A stretch of DNA of 64,000 bases from Polyangiaceae bacterium (GTDB lineage: Bacteria; Myxococcota_A; Polyangia; Polyangiales; Polyangiaceae), in assembly GCA_016719945.1 (NCBI GenBank), contig JADJYE010000034.1, positions 68,744 through 132,743 on the forward strand, given 5' to 3'. How positions within the stretch are numbered: position 1 is the first letter of the stretch; each line of letters opens with the position of its first letter. The translations under genes were made by a program, and so were the position numbers. The notes beneath the pieces are model-generated. The model was not told where the DNA came from and did no database searches. It worked only from the letters and a program-made list of their open reading frames with translations. This document shows, one piece after another, positions 19,001 through 26,054 of this stretch.

Positions 19001-19326
19001 GACTTGGCCGCGACGCGCAGCAGCCGCGCGAGCTGCACGTCGCGTCGGGCCGCGCTCGAGTGGGCGAGCGTCAGCAATACGGCGCCCTCCGCGCTCCGGA
19101 ACAGATCCGCGAGGCCGTCGATCGTCGCGTCGCTCTGGGTGAGCTCCGGGAAGGCCGCCGCGAGACCGTCGGCCGCCGCGCGAACCTCGGCGGGGATCTC
19201 GCCTTGGGGCGCGGGCCCGAGCCCCACCCGCTCCCAGCGAGCGCTCACCGCGTGCTCCACCAAGGGGTGAGCCTCGAACGTTGCAGCGAGCAGGGCGAGC
19301 GCTTGGCGTACCTGTTCCGGGGACAT
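16027..19326 (-). CDS. Large Ser/Thr protein kinase with helical N-terminal region
   Basis: A 1099-residue protein. The C-terminal kinase domain (about 830-1095) has the Gly loop (LGEGGIGSVW), the ATP Lys (VLKIPK), HRDLKPAN at 939-946, DFG at 979-981 and an APE at about 1005, so it should be active. The N-terminal 800 residues are helical and Ala/Leu/Arg-rich and look like HEAT-type repeats, probably for protein binding. There is no membrane helix after the kinase domain. Eukaryote-like kinases of this kind are very numerous in myxobacteria. Substrates are unknown. The ATG at 19326 follows closely after the lipoprotein gene upstream on the same strand (18 bp), so the two may be cotranscribed. 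Confidence 0.8.
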   Translation of the reverse strand: MSPEQVRQALALLAATFEAHPLVEHAVSARWERVGLGPAPQGEIPAEVRAAADGLAAAFPELTQSDATIDGLADLFRSAEGAVLLTLAHSSAARRDVQLARLLRVAAKSSYAEHVVFVARRRVTRGPLLDALACAPLLGEGAQLITPDNSEAIARLEILIWEAGSSALEVPSMGPWIWGNAGTFDALIGQPAHANLLGRVLAARCLEVTARSMPATTDPKLVGQTLQVLQPLLLHPEPLVWVHAARALGRLTGALEQLESTLLDWVLGDSRVLRQRAMTAFASLPGERLRFLASQLIAILDSRDEEAWVLAAVAAATPYLFFERRVLWDRLAKRILAGDGGAIAARAMARGIATLWRRGVRDPELERPFRALRAMARAAHATSLEDLRRWIEVVAITDVVEGAERDPLDLEVGMENLVRLAAQFEDDEADARAARFATSLASSFQEARRIALAPGPTRQRAGAINAVEGCARTFALQLWEPLLATGSGEAGETPTLASTWDMLAKAPAELLDNVNTRRGTDEADAATDLTLEVLAIRLGGYALDACSRPADRGPTAHDTCQWLRKIDGLITGSRELPEALKGALSALFWRLVDTTRGTALGEVDDVRWLGPFAAWWALVIDRPAVLNQLAMALPLMAKSALDQCIEQSERLRTAVSSKAADGDWQADADEALAALHAEETELAWALDGLAVALASFADASGTMGELEVMCQELVTSANRLHAALANPVKALHPAGGETPPDSLTRHEAESAPRTAALVARAIRSRDLAMLDVWLATLGPVTSTLIEQAVSAAIDRTPPSTVARRKEPTTIHGYELVKPLGEGGIGSVWLVRKPGADRFFVLKIPKADALQSATDEEREGILASFVEEAKALAGLYHPNVANIIDRGVSDGVPFLVLEYLIGADLKQYSFAKKMALVELRQVVVETCAGLASLHGAGLVHRDLKPANIWLRLPLAGGERFDPQKHRDPANTPPLTAVVIDFGMVRATRVPAEMCGRFVAGTAGYIAPEQIRDPVDLDVRADVYALAGTIYNVTTHRAFFDDIESLRDRMIAHMRRDPFEDAERLKPFPAAMAKLMRAATSLNPADRPFPLEFGREFVKAL

Positions 19327-19344
19327 GTCGATCGCGTGAGTCCT

Positions 19345-20382
19345 TCAGCGAGCGGCGACCGGGCCGATGTAGGAGGTGGCCGCGACGACGTTGTCGTACC
19401 ACTTCTTGGTCGGGCCTGCGGGGTTCGATCCGATGTGGAACGACAAGCCGAAGCGGTCGATCTTCAGGGAGGCGACGTCGCGAAAGCGCAGGTTGCCGAA
19501 GTCGGCGACCAGCTCGCCGTCGACCCACACCGTGACGCGCCCGTCGCGTTGTCCCGGGGTGTTCGCGCGAACCATGTACTCGTAGCAGGTCCAGCGATCC
19601 AGCTCGCTGAGGATATCGGGTCGCGGCACGAAGTCCGACCCGAAGTCGAAGGGCTGGCTCGAGTTGGGCAAGACCGTGCCCGTCGGGAAGAAGTGGTCGC
19701 CCCACTGGCTCCGCTGCTCCGGGTGGTAGACGTACAGGTTGAGGTGGCCCGGCGAAGGCGTGGCTGCCTCGCCTCGCCAGTTCTCGAGGTTGACCAGGAA
19801 CTTGTTGACCCCATCGGCGGGGACCCCGGGCGTGGCTTGCCCATCGATGAAGTAATGGGCCGAGATGCTCGAGCCGTTGTGGCTCGAGCCGACCACGTCG
19901 TACGGCGGCTGGAACTTCGAGTAGTAGCGGAGAAACAGCGCGTCCCGCTCTTCGAGGAGCGTCTTGTCGACGGCGTTGCTGAGCTCATTGTCTTGCTGCG
20001 GTACGTTCATCTCCAGCGACCTCGCACCGCCGAAGACGTTGGGTGCCTCGGTCGCGATGCGCAGCTGTGACAGCTGATACACCGCGTCCCACGGACCCTG
20101 CAGGTCGTCGGCGACCGCGTAGTCTTCGAAGCCATCCGCGAAGAGCACGTCGGGGTGGGCCTCGATCCCCACGTCTTGGGGATAGTCGGCGGCGATCCCC
20201 CCGCCGGCTGCGGGCGGTGCACCGCCGCTCGCAGCCGCCCCGCCCGTGCTGGCTTGAGCGCCCGAGCCACCTGCGTTCTCGGCGCCGCTGCCGCCTCCCC
20301 CTGTCGAGCTGGCCGATGAGTCTCCGCACCCGGCGAGCCACGCGGAAAACGCGAGCAGCGACCCGACCCAACCCGACCTCAT
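19345..20382 (-). CDS. Secreted lipoprotein with polysaccharide-lyase-like jelly-roll domain
   Basis: A 345-residue lipoprotein: signal peptide ending LAGC, a Gly/Ser/Ala spacer, then a domain of about 250 residues that begins LFADGFEDY and ends KKWYDNVVAATSYIGP. These two ends are typical of concanavalin-like jelly-roll domains of the polysaccharide-lyase or glycan-binding type (FEDG-type start, WYDNVV end). Catalytic residues cannot be assigned by eye, so binding without catalysis is possible. The ATG at 20382 is chosen because the signal peptide begins there. It faces away from the lipoprotein gene at 20459. Confidence 0.6.
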   Translation of the reverse strand: MRSGWVGSLLAFSAWLAGCGDSSASSTGGGGSGAENAGGSGAQASTGGAAASGGAPPAAGGGIAADYPQDVGIEAHPDVLFADGFEDYAVADDLQGPWDAVYQLSQLRIATEAPNVFGGARSLEMNVPQQDNELSNAVDKTLLEERDALFLRYYSKFQPPYDVVGSSHNGSSISAHYFIDGQATPGVPADGVNKFLVNLENWRGEAATPSPGHLNLYVYHPEQRSQWGDHFFPTGTVLPNSSQPFDFGSDFVPRPDILSELDRWTCYEYMVRANTPGQRDGRVTVWVDGELVADFGNLRFRDVASLKIDRFGLSFHIGSNPAGPTKKWYDNVVAATSYIGPVAAR

Positions 20383-20458
20383 ACGGGCATCGTCGCAGGT
20401 TCGCGGCGGACCGTCGACTCGCGCACGCCATGGCTCTTCGCGGAGGCCCTTGGACGTG

Positions 20459-20917
20459 ATGACATCGCGGGGCGTGCACAAGCTCCTCGCTATGCTCTTG
20501 TTCGTGACCGCGTCGGCCTGCTCGGCGCCTCCGTCGAAGCTCCCGCAGACAGAGGTGCTGCGCTTCGGCGTGTCCCACATGGGCGGATCCTACGGCTTCG
20601 TCGTCAGGAGCGACGGCGCGGCGGAGTATCAAGAGTCGCGGCCCCCGCAAGGCGAGGTGAAGGTCACCGCGCGGGTCAGCGAGCAAGAGCTGAAGGAGCT
20701 GGCCTCCCTCCTGCGCGCTCGCGGCTTCTGCTCCAACGTCTCCTCGCGCAAGAGAGGCGTCCCGGACGAGGCTCGCCCGCGCGTCAGCGTCCGGCTCGAA
20801 GGCCTCGATTGCGAGGTGCAGATGTGGGACGGCGAGTTTCGAGACGATCCGGCGGCGTTCGAGGCGCTCCGGGCCGTCGAGGCGCTCGGCAGCGTGATTC
20901 GTGACCGTGGTCGCTGA
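20459..20917 (+). CDS. Small lipoprotein of unknown function
   Basis: A 152-residue protein with a signal peptide ending in a lipobox-like TASAC, and a beta-rich body (FGFVV-type strands, YQESRPPQGEVKV) with two later Cys residues (GFC and LDC). No family is recognised. The ATG at 20459 lies about 12 bases after GGAGG; a GTG at 20456 or TTG at 20450 are alternatives. The last 17 bases overlap the start of the following ATPase gene, so the two are probably cotranscribed. Confidence 0.55.
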   Translation: MTSRGVHKLLAMLLFVTASACSAPPSKLPQTEVLRFGVSHMGGSYGFVVRSDGAAEYQESRPPQGEVKVTARVSEQELKELASLLRARGFCSNVSSRKRGVPDEARPRVSVRLEGLDCEVQMWDGEFRDDPAAFEALRAVEALGSVIRDRGR

Positions 20918-22538
20918 GCCGCACCCCTCGCACCACGCGCGTCCCGAGCTCTTCGACGTCCCGTCGGTCGCGGAGGCCTGTGCGGGGGCGCTCGAGCGGC
21001 TCCAAGGCTGGGCTGGAGATCCCGGCGCGGGACCGATCGTCGTCGTCATCCGAGGTGCTCGCGGAGCTGGGGCTTCGACGCTTGGACGTGAGCTCGCTCG
21101 CCGCGCCTCGACAGCGGGGCCGGTGGTCGTGGTCCCGTGTGAGATCGGCGAGGCTGCGCCCGCCGCCGCCGTGTTCGACGCGGTTCGTCGCGCGGTCCCG
21201 CTCGACGCAGACCGCGCGGGGCGCGCCCCGCGCGGGGCGGTGGAGGTGTCGCTGGCGATCGGCCAGCGTCTTCGCCGCGCCGGCGCCCGCGTCCTGTTGC
21301 TCCTCGACGAGATCGACGCGCCCGCCGAGGCCTCCGTCGCCTCCCTCGTCGCCCACCTGAGCCAACGAGGCCGCGGCGCCGCCTCGGTCGTCTGCGTGAT
21401 CCGAGGGCCGACGCGGGGTCCCGTGGCTGCGGCGCGTGTGGAGCACGACGCCGAGCTCGTCATCGACGCCGACGCGACGGCCGCTTGGATTCAGCGCCGG
21501 CTGTTCGGCGACCAACCCGGCTCGGTCGACCCTGGCCTGATCGGCCTCGCCGTCCGCATCACGGAGCGCCTGGGCGTCCCGCCTCTCGGCGTGCTCAGCG
21601 CAATGGTCGACTCGCTTGCCCTGCGCGGCGGTCGCCGCGCGGTGCTCAGCGACCTGTACCCGCTCGTCGCCGACCACCTCCCAGCGGCCGTCGGCCTCCT
21701 CTGTGACAGCCTCGATGAGCAGGCTCCAGAGGGTCGTGCCCTGCGCGCCGTCGCCCTCCTGGAGGTCGCCCACCTCGAGGCGAGCGAGGCCGAGCTCGCG
21801 CGGTGGCTCTTGGTGCCTCCGCGCGACCCAACCGAGAGCAACGCCCTCCGCGCTGCGCTGGTACGGCTTCGCGAGCGGGGCGCGCTCGTGGCGCGAGCCC
21901 CCGACGTCGACTGGCTCGCCACGTCCTCTGCGCTCGACTGGCTCCACGCCCGCGAGCGGATCGAGGTGACCGCCGACGAGGTCAGCGACCTCATCATCGA
22001 GGCGCTGCGGGTCGCCATCGCCGACATCGCCGCGACCGACGGTGAAGTCGGGCGAGGTGGGCTTCGCGTTCTCTTCGGGGACGGGCACCGCGCGCACGAG
22101 GCACCCGTCCTGTTCGAGGCCGGAGATCACCCACGAACGATCGACGTCCGGCATGTCGCCGAGTCACGACGCGCCGAGGCCACTTGGCTGAACAACTCGG
22201 GACATCCGTCGCTGGCGGGCCGGGTCGTCTGGATCGCTGGGGGCGACCACGCGAGCGTCCTCGCCGCGGGCCGCGAGGTCGCTCGCTCTCGCCACCAGAT
22301 CCGGCGAGCGACGCCGGTGCTGAAGGAGGCGGCGCCCGACGTCGACCGGCTGCTCTCCCGCGAGGCGCGGGTTCTCGACGTCGCGCAGGAACGCTTCCGC
22401 GCCGCGTTGGTTGGCTCGCTCGTCCGAGGTGAGCTGTACGTCGAGGGCAGGCACCTGCCCCGTGAGGCGCTGCCTGACTCGGGCGCCGATCTCGCTGCCG
22501 CGCTGAGGCGCGCATGGCGCGCCGCCCCCATTCGCTGA
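20901..22538 (+). CDS. P-loop ATPase-like protein with altered Walker A
   Basis: A 545-residue cytoplasmic protein with a RecA/AAA-like N-terminal domain. The P-loop region is GARGAGAST (52-60), where the usual Lys is Ala58; the Walker B is intact (VLLLLDEID, Asp136-Glu137). A Cys-poor C-terminal half contains winged-helix-like segments and a final region with GELYVEGRHLP. The layout resembles STAND-type or ORC/Cdc6-type ATPases, but the family is not identified. Loss of the Lys suggests weak or no ATP hydrolysis. It starts at GTG 20901 inside the preceding lipoprotein gene and ends 2 bp before the convergent gene at 22540. Confidence 0.55.
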   Translation: MTVVAEPHPSHHARPELFDVPSVAEACAGALERLQGWAGDPGAGPIVVVIRGARGAGASTLGRELARRASTAGPVVVVPCEIGEAAPAAAVFDAVRRAVPLDADRAGRAPRGAVEVSLAIGQRLRRAGARVLLLLDEIDAPAEASVASLVAHLSQRGRGAASVVCVIRGPTRGPVAAARVEHDAELVIDADATAAWIQRRLFGDQPGSVDPGLIGLAVRITERLGVPPLGVLSAMVDSLALRGGRRAVLSDLYPLVADHLPAAVGLLCDSLDEQAPEGRALRAVALLEVAHLEASEAELARWLLVPPRDPTESNALRAALVRLRERGALVARAPDVDWLATSSALDWLHARERIEVTADEVSDLIIEALRVAIADIAATDGEVGRGGLRVLFGDGHRAHEAPVLFEAGDHPRTIDVRHVAESRRAEATWLNNSGHPSLAGRVVWIAGGDHASVLAAGREVARSRHQIRRATPVLKEAAPDVDRLLSREARVLDVAQERFRAALVGSLVRGELYVEGRHLPREALPDSGADLAAALRRAWRAAPIR

Positions 22539-22539
22539 G

Positions 22540-23199
22540 CTATTTCTTCTTGGCAGCAGCCTTCTTCTTGGCAGCAGCCTTCTTCTTGGCAGCAGCCTTC
22601 TTCTTGGCAGCAGCCTTCTTCTTGGGAGCGGCCTTCTTGGGAGCGGCCTTCTTCTTGGGAGCGGCCTTCTTCTTGGGAGCAGCCTTCTTCTTGGGAGCGG
22701 CCTTCTTCTTGGGAGCAGCCTTCTTCTTGGGAGCGGCCTTCTTCTTGGGAGCGGCCTTCTTCTTGGGAGCGGCTTTCTTCTTGGCTGGGCCCGCGGTCGA
22801 GGCTGCTGGGCTGCCGAAATGGGCGAGCATCGGGTCGAAGTAGAACTGCTTCCAACCGCCCCGGTAGCTCTGGCCTTGGCCGTCGGGGATCTCGGTGTGG
22901 TCGATGGTCACGCGGGTCCCCCCTGCGATCGGCTCGAGGCGAACGACGACCCTCGAGTCGGCGGCGTCAGCCGGAAAATGGCTGGTCCGCCAGCTCTGAA
23001 CGATCTTTCGGTTGGGCTCGAGCTCCAGGTTCTGTCCCCAGATGTATCCGTCCCAAGCCGAGTGTTTGCTGCCCACCGCGTCGTCGATGGTCGCTTCCGC
23101 ACCGGTCATTTCGCGGTGCCCTTCGCTCGACAACCACGTGCGGTAGATCACGTCTGGCGTCTGCGCGAGGTCTACGTACAGTTTGAGTGACTCTGCCAT
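22540..23199 (-). CDS. START/AHSA1-fold protein with histone H1-like Lys/Ala/Pro tail
   Basis: Residues 1 to about 130 form an AHSA1/SRPBCC domain (YVDLAQTPDVIYRTWLSSEG start, GTRVTIDHTEIP near the end), a fold that binds hydrophobic ligands. The remaining about 90 residues are almost pure repeat: about ten AAPKK(K) units followed by four AAAKKK units, strongly basic and disordered, like histone H1 C-terminal tails. The tail should bind DNA or RNA without sequence preference. Start is ATG 23199; ATG 23208 is also possible. No ribosome site decides. Convergent with the ATPase gene. Confidence 0.75.
   Translation of the reverse strand: MAESLKLYVDLAQTPDVIYRTWLSSEGHREMTGAEATIDDAVGSKHSAWDGYIWGQNLELEPNRKIVQSWRTSHFPADAADSRVVVRLEPIAGGTRVTIDHTEIPDGQGQSYRGGWKQFYFDPMLAHFGSPAASTAGPAKKKAAPKKKAAPKKKAAPKKKAAPKKKAAPKKKAAPKKKAAPKKKAAPKKAAPKKKAAAKKKAAAKKKAAAKKKAAAKKK
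22541..22790 (-). repeat. 18-bp coding repeat array (Lys/Ala/Pro tail)
   Basis: Near-perfect 18-bp units (CTTCTTCTTGGGAGCGGC on the plus strand and variants with GGCAGCAGC), about fourteen in a row, encode the basic tail. One unit is 15 bp. This array is prone to length change by slippage. Confidence 0.9.
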
Positions 23200-23222
23200 G
23201 CGCGGCATCGTACCCGACAGGG

Positions 23223-23996
23223 TCAGCCTTGAGGCAATGCGCGCGGCGCGTGGAGCCCCATCACGACCGTCGCCTCCTCGGGCGTGAGGACGGCGATGCG
23301 GCGTGAGCCGTCCGCCGCCTTCAGCCGCAGCGTCTTCATTTCGCCTGGGCCGTCCTCCACCGCCCAATTCGAGGCGGCCACCTTCGCGTCTGCGAGCTCA
23401 CGCAGCTTCAGCGGCGTCGTGAGGGTTGGTGGCACGACGCCCAGCACCTCGAGATCTCGCTCGGGCAGCAGCGACGAGAGGATCTCTTGCGACACGACGC
23501 CCTCGGCGTCGGCGAGGCGCTCCTGGTAGGCGGCCTCGTCGGGTGGGCTCGAGAAGGGCGCCGCGTTCGACGGGTGGAGCAGCGACGGTGGGACCGCGGG
23601 CGGAGCCCCCATCGAGACGGTCCCGTCTGCGGCGACCGAGAACGAGGTGAGCGAGAACTGCCCGACGAACGTCGGCTCGTGCGGCGCGCTGCCGCGCAGC
23701 TCGAGGATCGACAGGGGCGCGTGCAGGCCCTGAGAGACGGCCATGCCCAGCGCGTGGGCGTGACGGTCGGGATCGGAGAAATGGGCGAAGAACCCTCCGC
23801 GACCTCCGATGTGGAGGCTGATGGCGGTCGAGCCTGCGGCGCCCGGCTCGGCCACGACGAAGCCCTGATCTCGCAGCGCATCCATGAACGCGAGCCGGGC
23901 CTTCTCGGGGTGTAGCGACTGCCCGCCGAGCAAGATGCCGCGGCTGTGGTGTGTTTTCGGGGGTTTAGCCCCAGCCTGGCTCTTCGGCTCGACCAT
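23223..23996 (-). CDS. Conserved-looking protein of unknown function
   Basis: A 257-residue soluble protein without signal peptide or membrane helix. It starts with a Lys/Pro/His-rich segment, then a region beginning RGILLGGQSLHPEKARLAF and a stretch FFAHFSDPDRHAHALGMAV with several His residues. The sequence shows no motif that I recognise. ATG at 23996 is the natural start. It points the same way as the AHSA1-fold gene 23 bp downstream and may share its transcript. Confidence 0.5.
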   Translation of the reverse strand: MVEPKSQAGAKPPKTHHSRGILLGGQSLHPEKARLAFMDALRDQGFVVAEPGAAGSTAISLHIGGRGGFFAHFSDPDRHAHALGMAVSQGLHAPLSILELRGSAPHEPTFVGQFSLTSFSVAADGTVSMGAPPAVPPSLLHPSNAAPFSSPPDEAAYQERLADAEGVVSQEILSSLLPERDLEVLGVVPPTLTTPLKLRELADAKVAASNWAVEDGPGEMKTLRLKAADGSRRIAVLTPEEATVVMGLHAPRALPQG

Positions 23997-24032
23997 CGCG
24001 CCATCGTAGCCTGCGGTAGGGTCGACTCAAGC

Positions 24033-24827
24033 TCACGTTCGGGGAGGGAGCCACGGGGCCCGCGTGCGTACGAGATCGATCACCGCTTGGGGGAGGGCGC
24101 GGCTGGCGAGCGCTGCCGCTCGCCAAGCAGCACCAGGCACGAACAGCTCATCTCCTCGGTCGAGCGCGTCGAGCGCCTCGCTGGCCACGCGCTCGGGCGA
24201 CATCATCACGCCGAGGCGCTTCGCGAGCCTCACCGCCGCGTGCTCCGAGCTGTAGAGCGCCGTGTCGACAGGCCCCGGCGCCAGGCACGTCACGCCGACT
24301 CCATAGACCCCGAGCTCGCTGCGCAGCGAGCTCGCGAAGCCCATGAGGTACTTCTTGCTCGCCCCGTAGTAGCCGATCCCCGGCATGTCCCTGAACGCGG
24401 ACAGGCTGGACACGATCAAGATCCTTCCGGACCGCCGCGCACGCATCTCACGTCCGAAGAACGTCGACAGCAGGGACGGCGTCACGACGTGAAGCTCCAA
24501 CAGGCTGGCCGCGCGCTCGGGATCCGCGTCCACCACCTCGCCAAAGAAGAAGAGGCCAGCGTTGTTGATCAGGACGTCGACGCGCTCTCCGTCTCGCGTG
24601 ACGCGCGCATGCAGCTCCGCCGCTGCCTCACGGCGCGCGAGATCGAGGGCGATCGGCCGAGCGCGCACCCCCCACTCGCGGGCGAGGTCCTGAGCGACGG
24701 CGTTCAGCGGCGCCTCGCGGTTGCTCACCAAGAGCAGGTCGTGGCCGCGCGCGGCCAGGCTCTTCGCCAGCGCCAGGCCGATCCCCGAGCACGCTCCGGT
24801 GACCAGCGCCGTCCGCGTCGCGCTCAC
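24033..24827 (-). CDS. Short-chain dehydrogenase/reductase (classical SDR)
   Basis: A 264-residue NAD(P)-dependent oxidoreductase. The nucleotide-binding motif TGACSGIG is at residues about 10-17, NNAG follows in the middle, and the catalytic Tyr and Lys are in YGASK. GREM and the SSLSAF segment supply the Ser of the active site. The GTG at 24827 overlaps the stop of the upstream flavin oxidoreductase gene as GTGA, so the two are coupled and may act on the same substrate. Substrate unknown. Confidence 0.83.
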   Translation of the reverse strand: MSATRTALVTGACSGIGLALAKSLAARGHDLLLVSNREAPLNAVAQDLAREWGVRARPIALDLARREAAAELHARVTRDGERVDVLINNAGLFFFGEVVDADPERAASLLELHVVTPSLLSTFFGREMRARRSGRILIVSSLSAFRDMPGIGYYGASKKYLMGFASSLRSELGVYGVGVTCLAPGPVDTALYSSEHAAVRLAKRLGVMMSPERVASEALDALDRGDELFVPGAAWRAAALASRALPQAVIDLVRTRAPWLPPRT

Positions 24828-26050
24828 GCCGACCTCGCGGGACGGACGAAGCGCGCGAGGTTCGCGGGCGGTGGCTCGACCTGTGAGCACGCCATGTGGG
24901 TGCCGTAGATGCGCGCCGCGCAGTAGTTGCAATGGTCACACGGCGAGGCAGCCTCCGCTTCGGCCTCCATCCTTCGCACGAAGTCCGGCTCGCGGATCAG
25001 CGCCCGGGCGATCGCCACCGCGTCGAAGCCTGCGTCGAGGGCGCGCTCTGCGGTCGCCCGCGAGGTCACTCCGCCGATGTACACCAGCGGCATCTTCACC
25101 TCCGCTCGCACGCGGATCGCGTCCTGCAAGAAATACAGGTCTTCGTACGGGACCTCGGGGACCAGATACGGACCTGCAGCCCGGATGAACGGCGAGAGCA
25201 GCCGGTTGTTCGCCTGCTCGGCCATGACCGGGATCGGCATGGCGCCGCGCATGATGTACATCGGCGAGCGGCTGACAAAGCCGCCCGACAACACCAGCGC
25301 GTGCGCGCCGTCGCGCTCGAGGACCTTCGCGATCTCGATCGCCTCATCGAGCGTCTGGCCACCGGCGAAGCCGTCCGAGAGGTTCATCTTCACGAGCACC
25401 GCCGTGCTCCCAGACCCGCCGCCCAGGACCGCGCCGATCACCTCCCGCAGCAGGCGCATCCTCCGGTCGAGGGGCCCGCCGTAGTCGTCGTCGCGCCGGT
25501 TGGTCTTTGGGCTCAAGAACTGGCTGATGAGGTACCCGTGCCCCGCGTGGACCTCGACTGCATCGAAGCCCGCGTCTTGCGCGGTGCGCGTCGCGACGCC
25601 GAAACAGGAGACGACCCGCGCGAGGTCCGACCGGTCCATCGAGCGAGGCCACGTAGGGCCATACAGGTTGGGGCGGGCCGACGGCGCGATGGGGCGCTCT
25701 CCCGTCACCGAGCGCTTCGCCATGTTCCCGGCGTGGCCGATCTGAATGGAGGCCTTCGCGCCGTGCGCGTGGATGCGCGCGGTGAGCCGCGCGAGCTCGG
25801 GCACGATCTCGGGCCGCAAGAGCAGCTGATGGCCGAACGAGAGACCGCCCCGGGCCACGGCCGCGTAGGCCACGGTCGTCATCCCCACCCCTCCCGCCGC
25901 GACCGCCTCGTGGTACTCGGCGAGCGCTGGGGTCGGCGCGTTGCCCGCCGCCATCCCCTCGAAGGCCGCAGCGCGGATCGTTCGGTTTCGGAGCTCGATC
26001 GGCCCGAGGCGCAGCGGCGTGAAGAGGCGAGTGCGGGGGGCGTTGGTCAT
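24824..26050 (-). CDS. Old-yellow-enzyme family NADH:flavin oxidoreductase with Cys cluster
   Basis: A 408-residue TIM-barrel flavoprotein of the OYE/2-enoate reductase type. Characteristic segments are the N-terminal LFTPLRLGPIELRNRTIRA, VEVHAGHGYLISQFLSP and the NRRDDDYGG motif. The C-terminus has CDHCNYC with a later Cys, fitting a 4Fe-4S cluster, but stops there, without the second FAD domain of full-length 2-enoate reductases. It should reduce an activated alkene or handle an NADH-dependent step; substrate unknown. First gene of a pair with the SDR. Its start is 5 bp past the hybrid kinase gene's end, on the same strand. Confidence 0.82.
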   Translation of the reverse strand: MTNAPRTRLFTPLRLGPIELRNRTIRAAAFEGMAAGNAPTPALAEYHEAVAAGGVGMTTVAYAAVARGGLSFGHQLLLRPEIVPELARLTARIHAHGAKASIQIGHAGNMAKRSVTGERPIAPSARPNLYGPTWPRSMDRSDLARVVSCFGVATRTAQDAGFDAVEVHAGHGYLISQFLSPKTNRRDDDYGGPLDRRMRLLREVIGAVLGGGSGSTAVLVKMNLSDGFAGGQTLDEAIEIAKVLERDGAHALVLSGGFVSRSPMYIMRGAMPIPVMAEQANNRLLSPFIRAAGPYLVPEVPYEDLYFLQDAIRVRAEVKMPLVYIGGVTSRATAERALDAGFDAVAIARALIREPDFVRRMEAEAEAASPCDHCNYCAARIYGTHMACSQVEPPPANLARFVRPARSA

Positions 26051-26054
26051 CGGG

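Noticed and set aside
22541..22790. CRISPR-like or satellite array
   Set aside because: Units are 18 bp without spacers and code for a Lys/Ala/Pro tail in frame.
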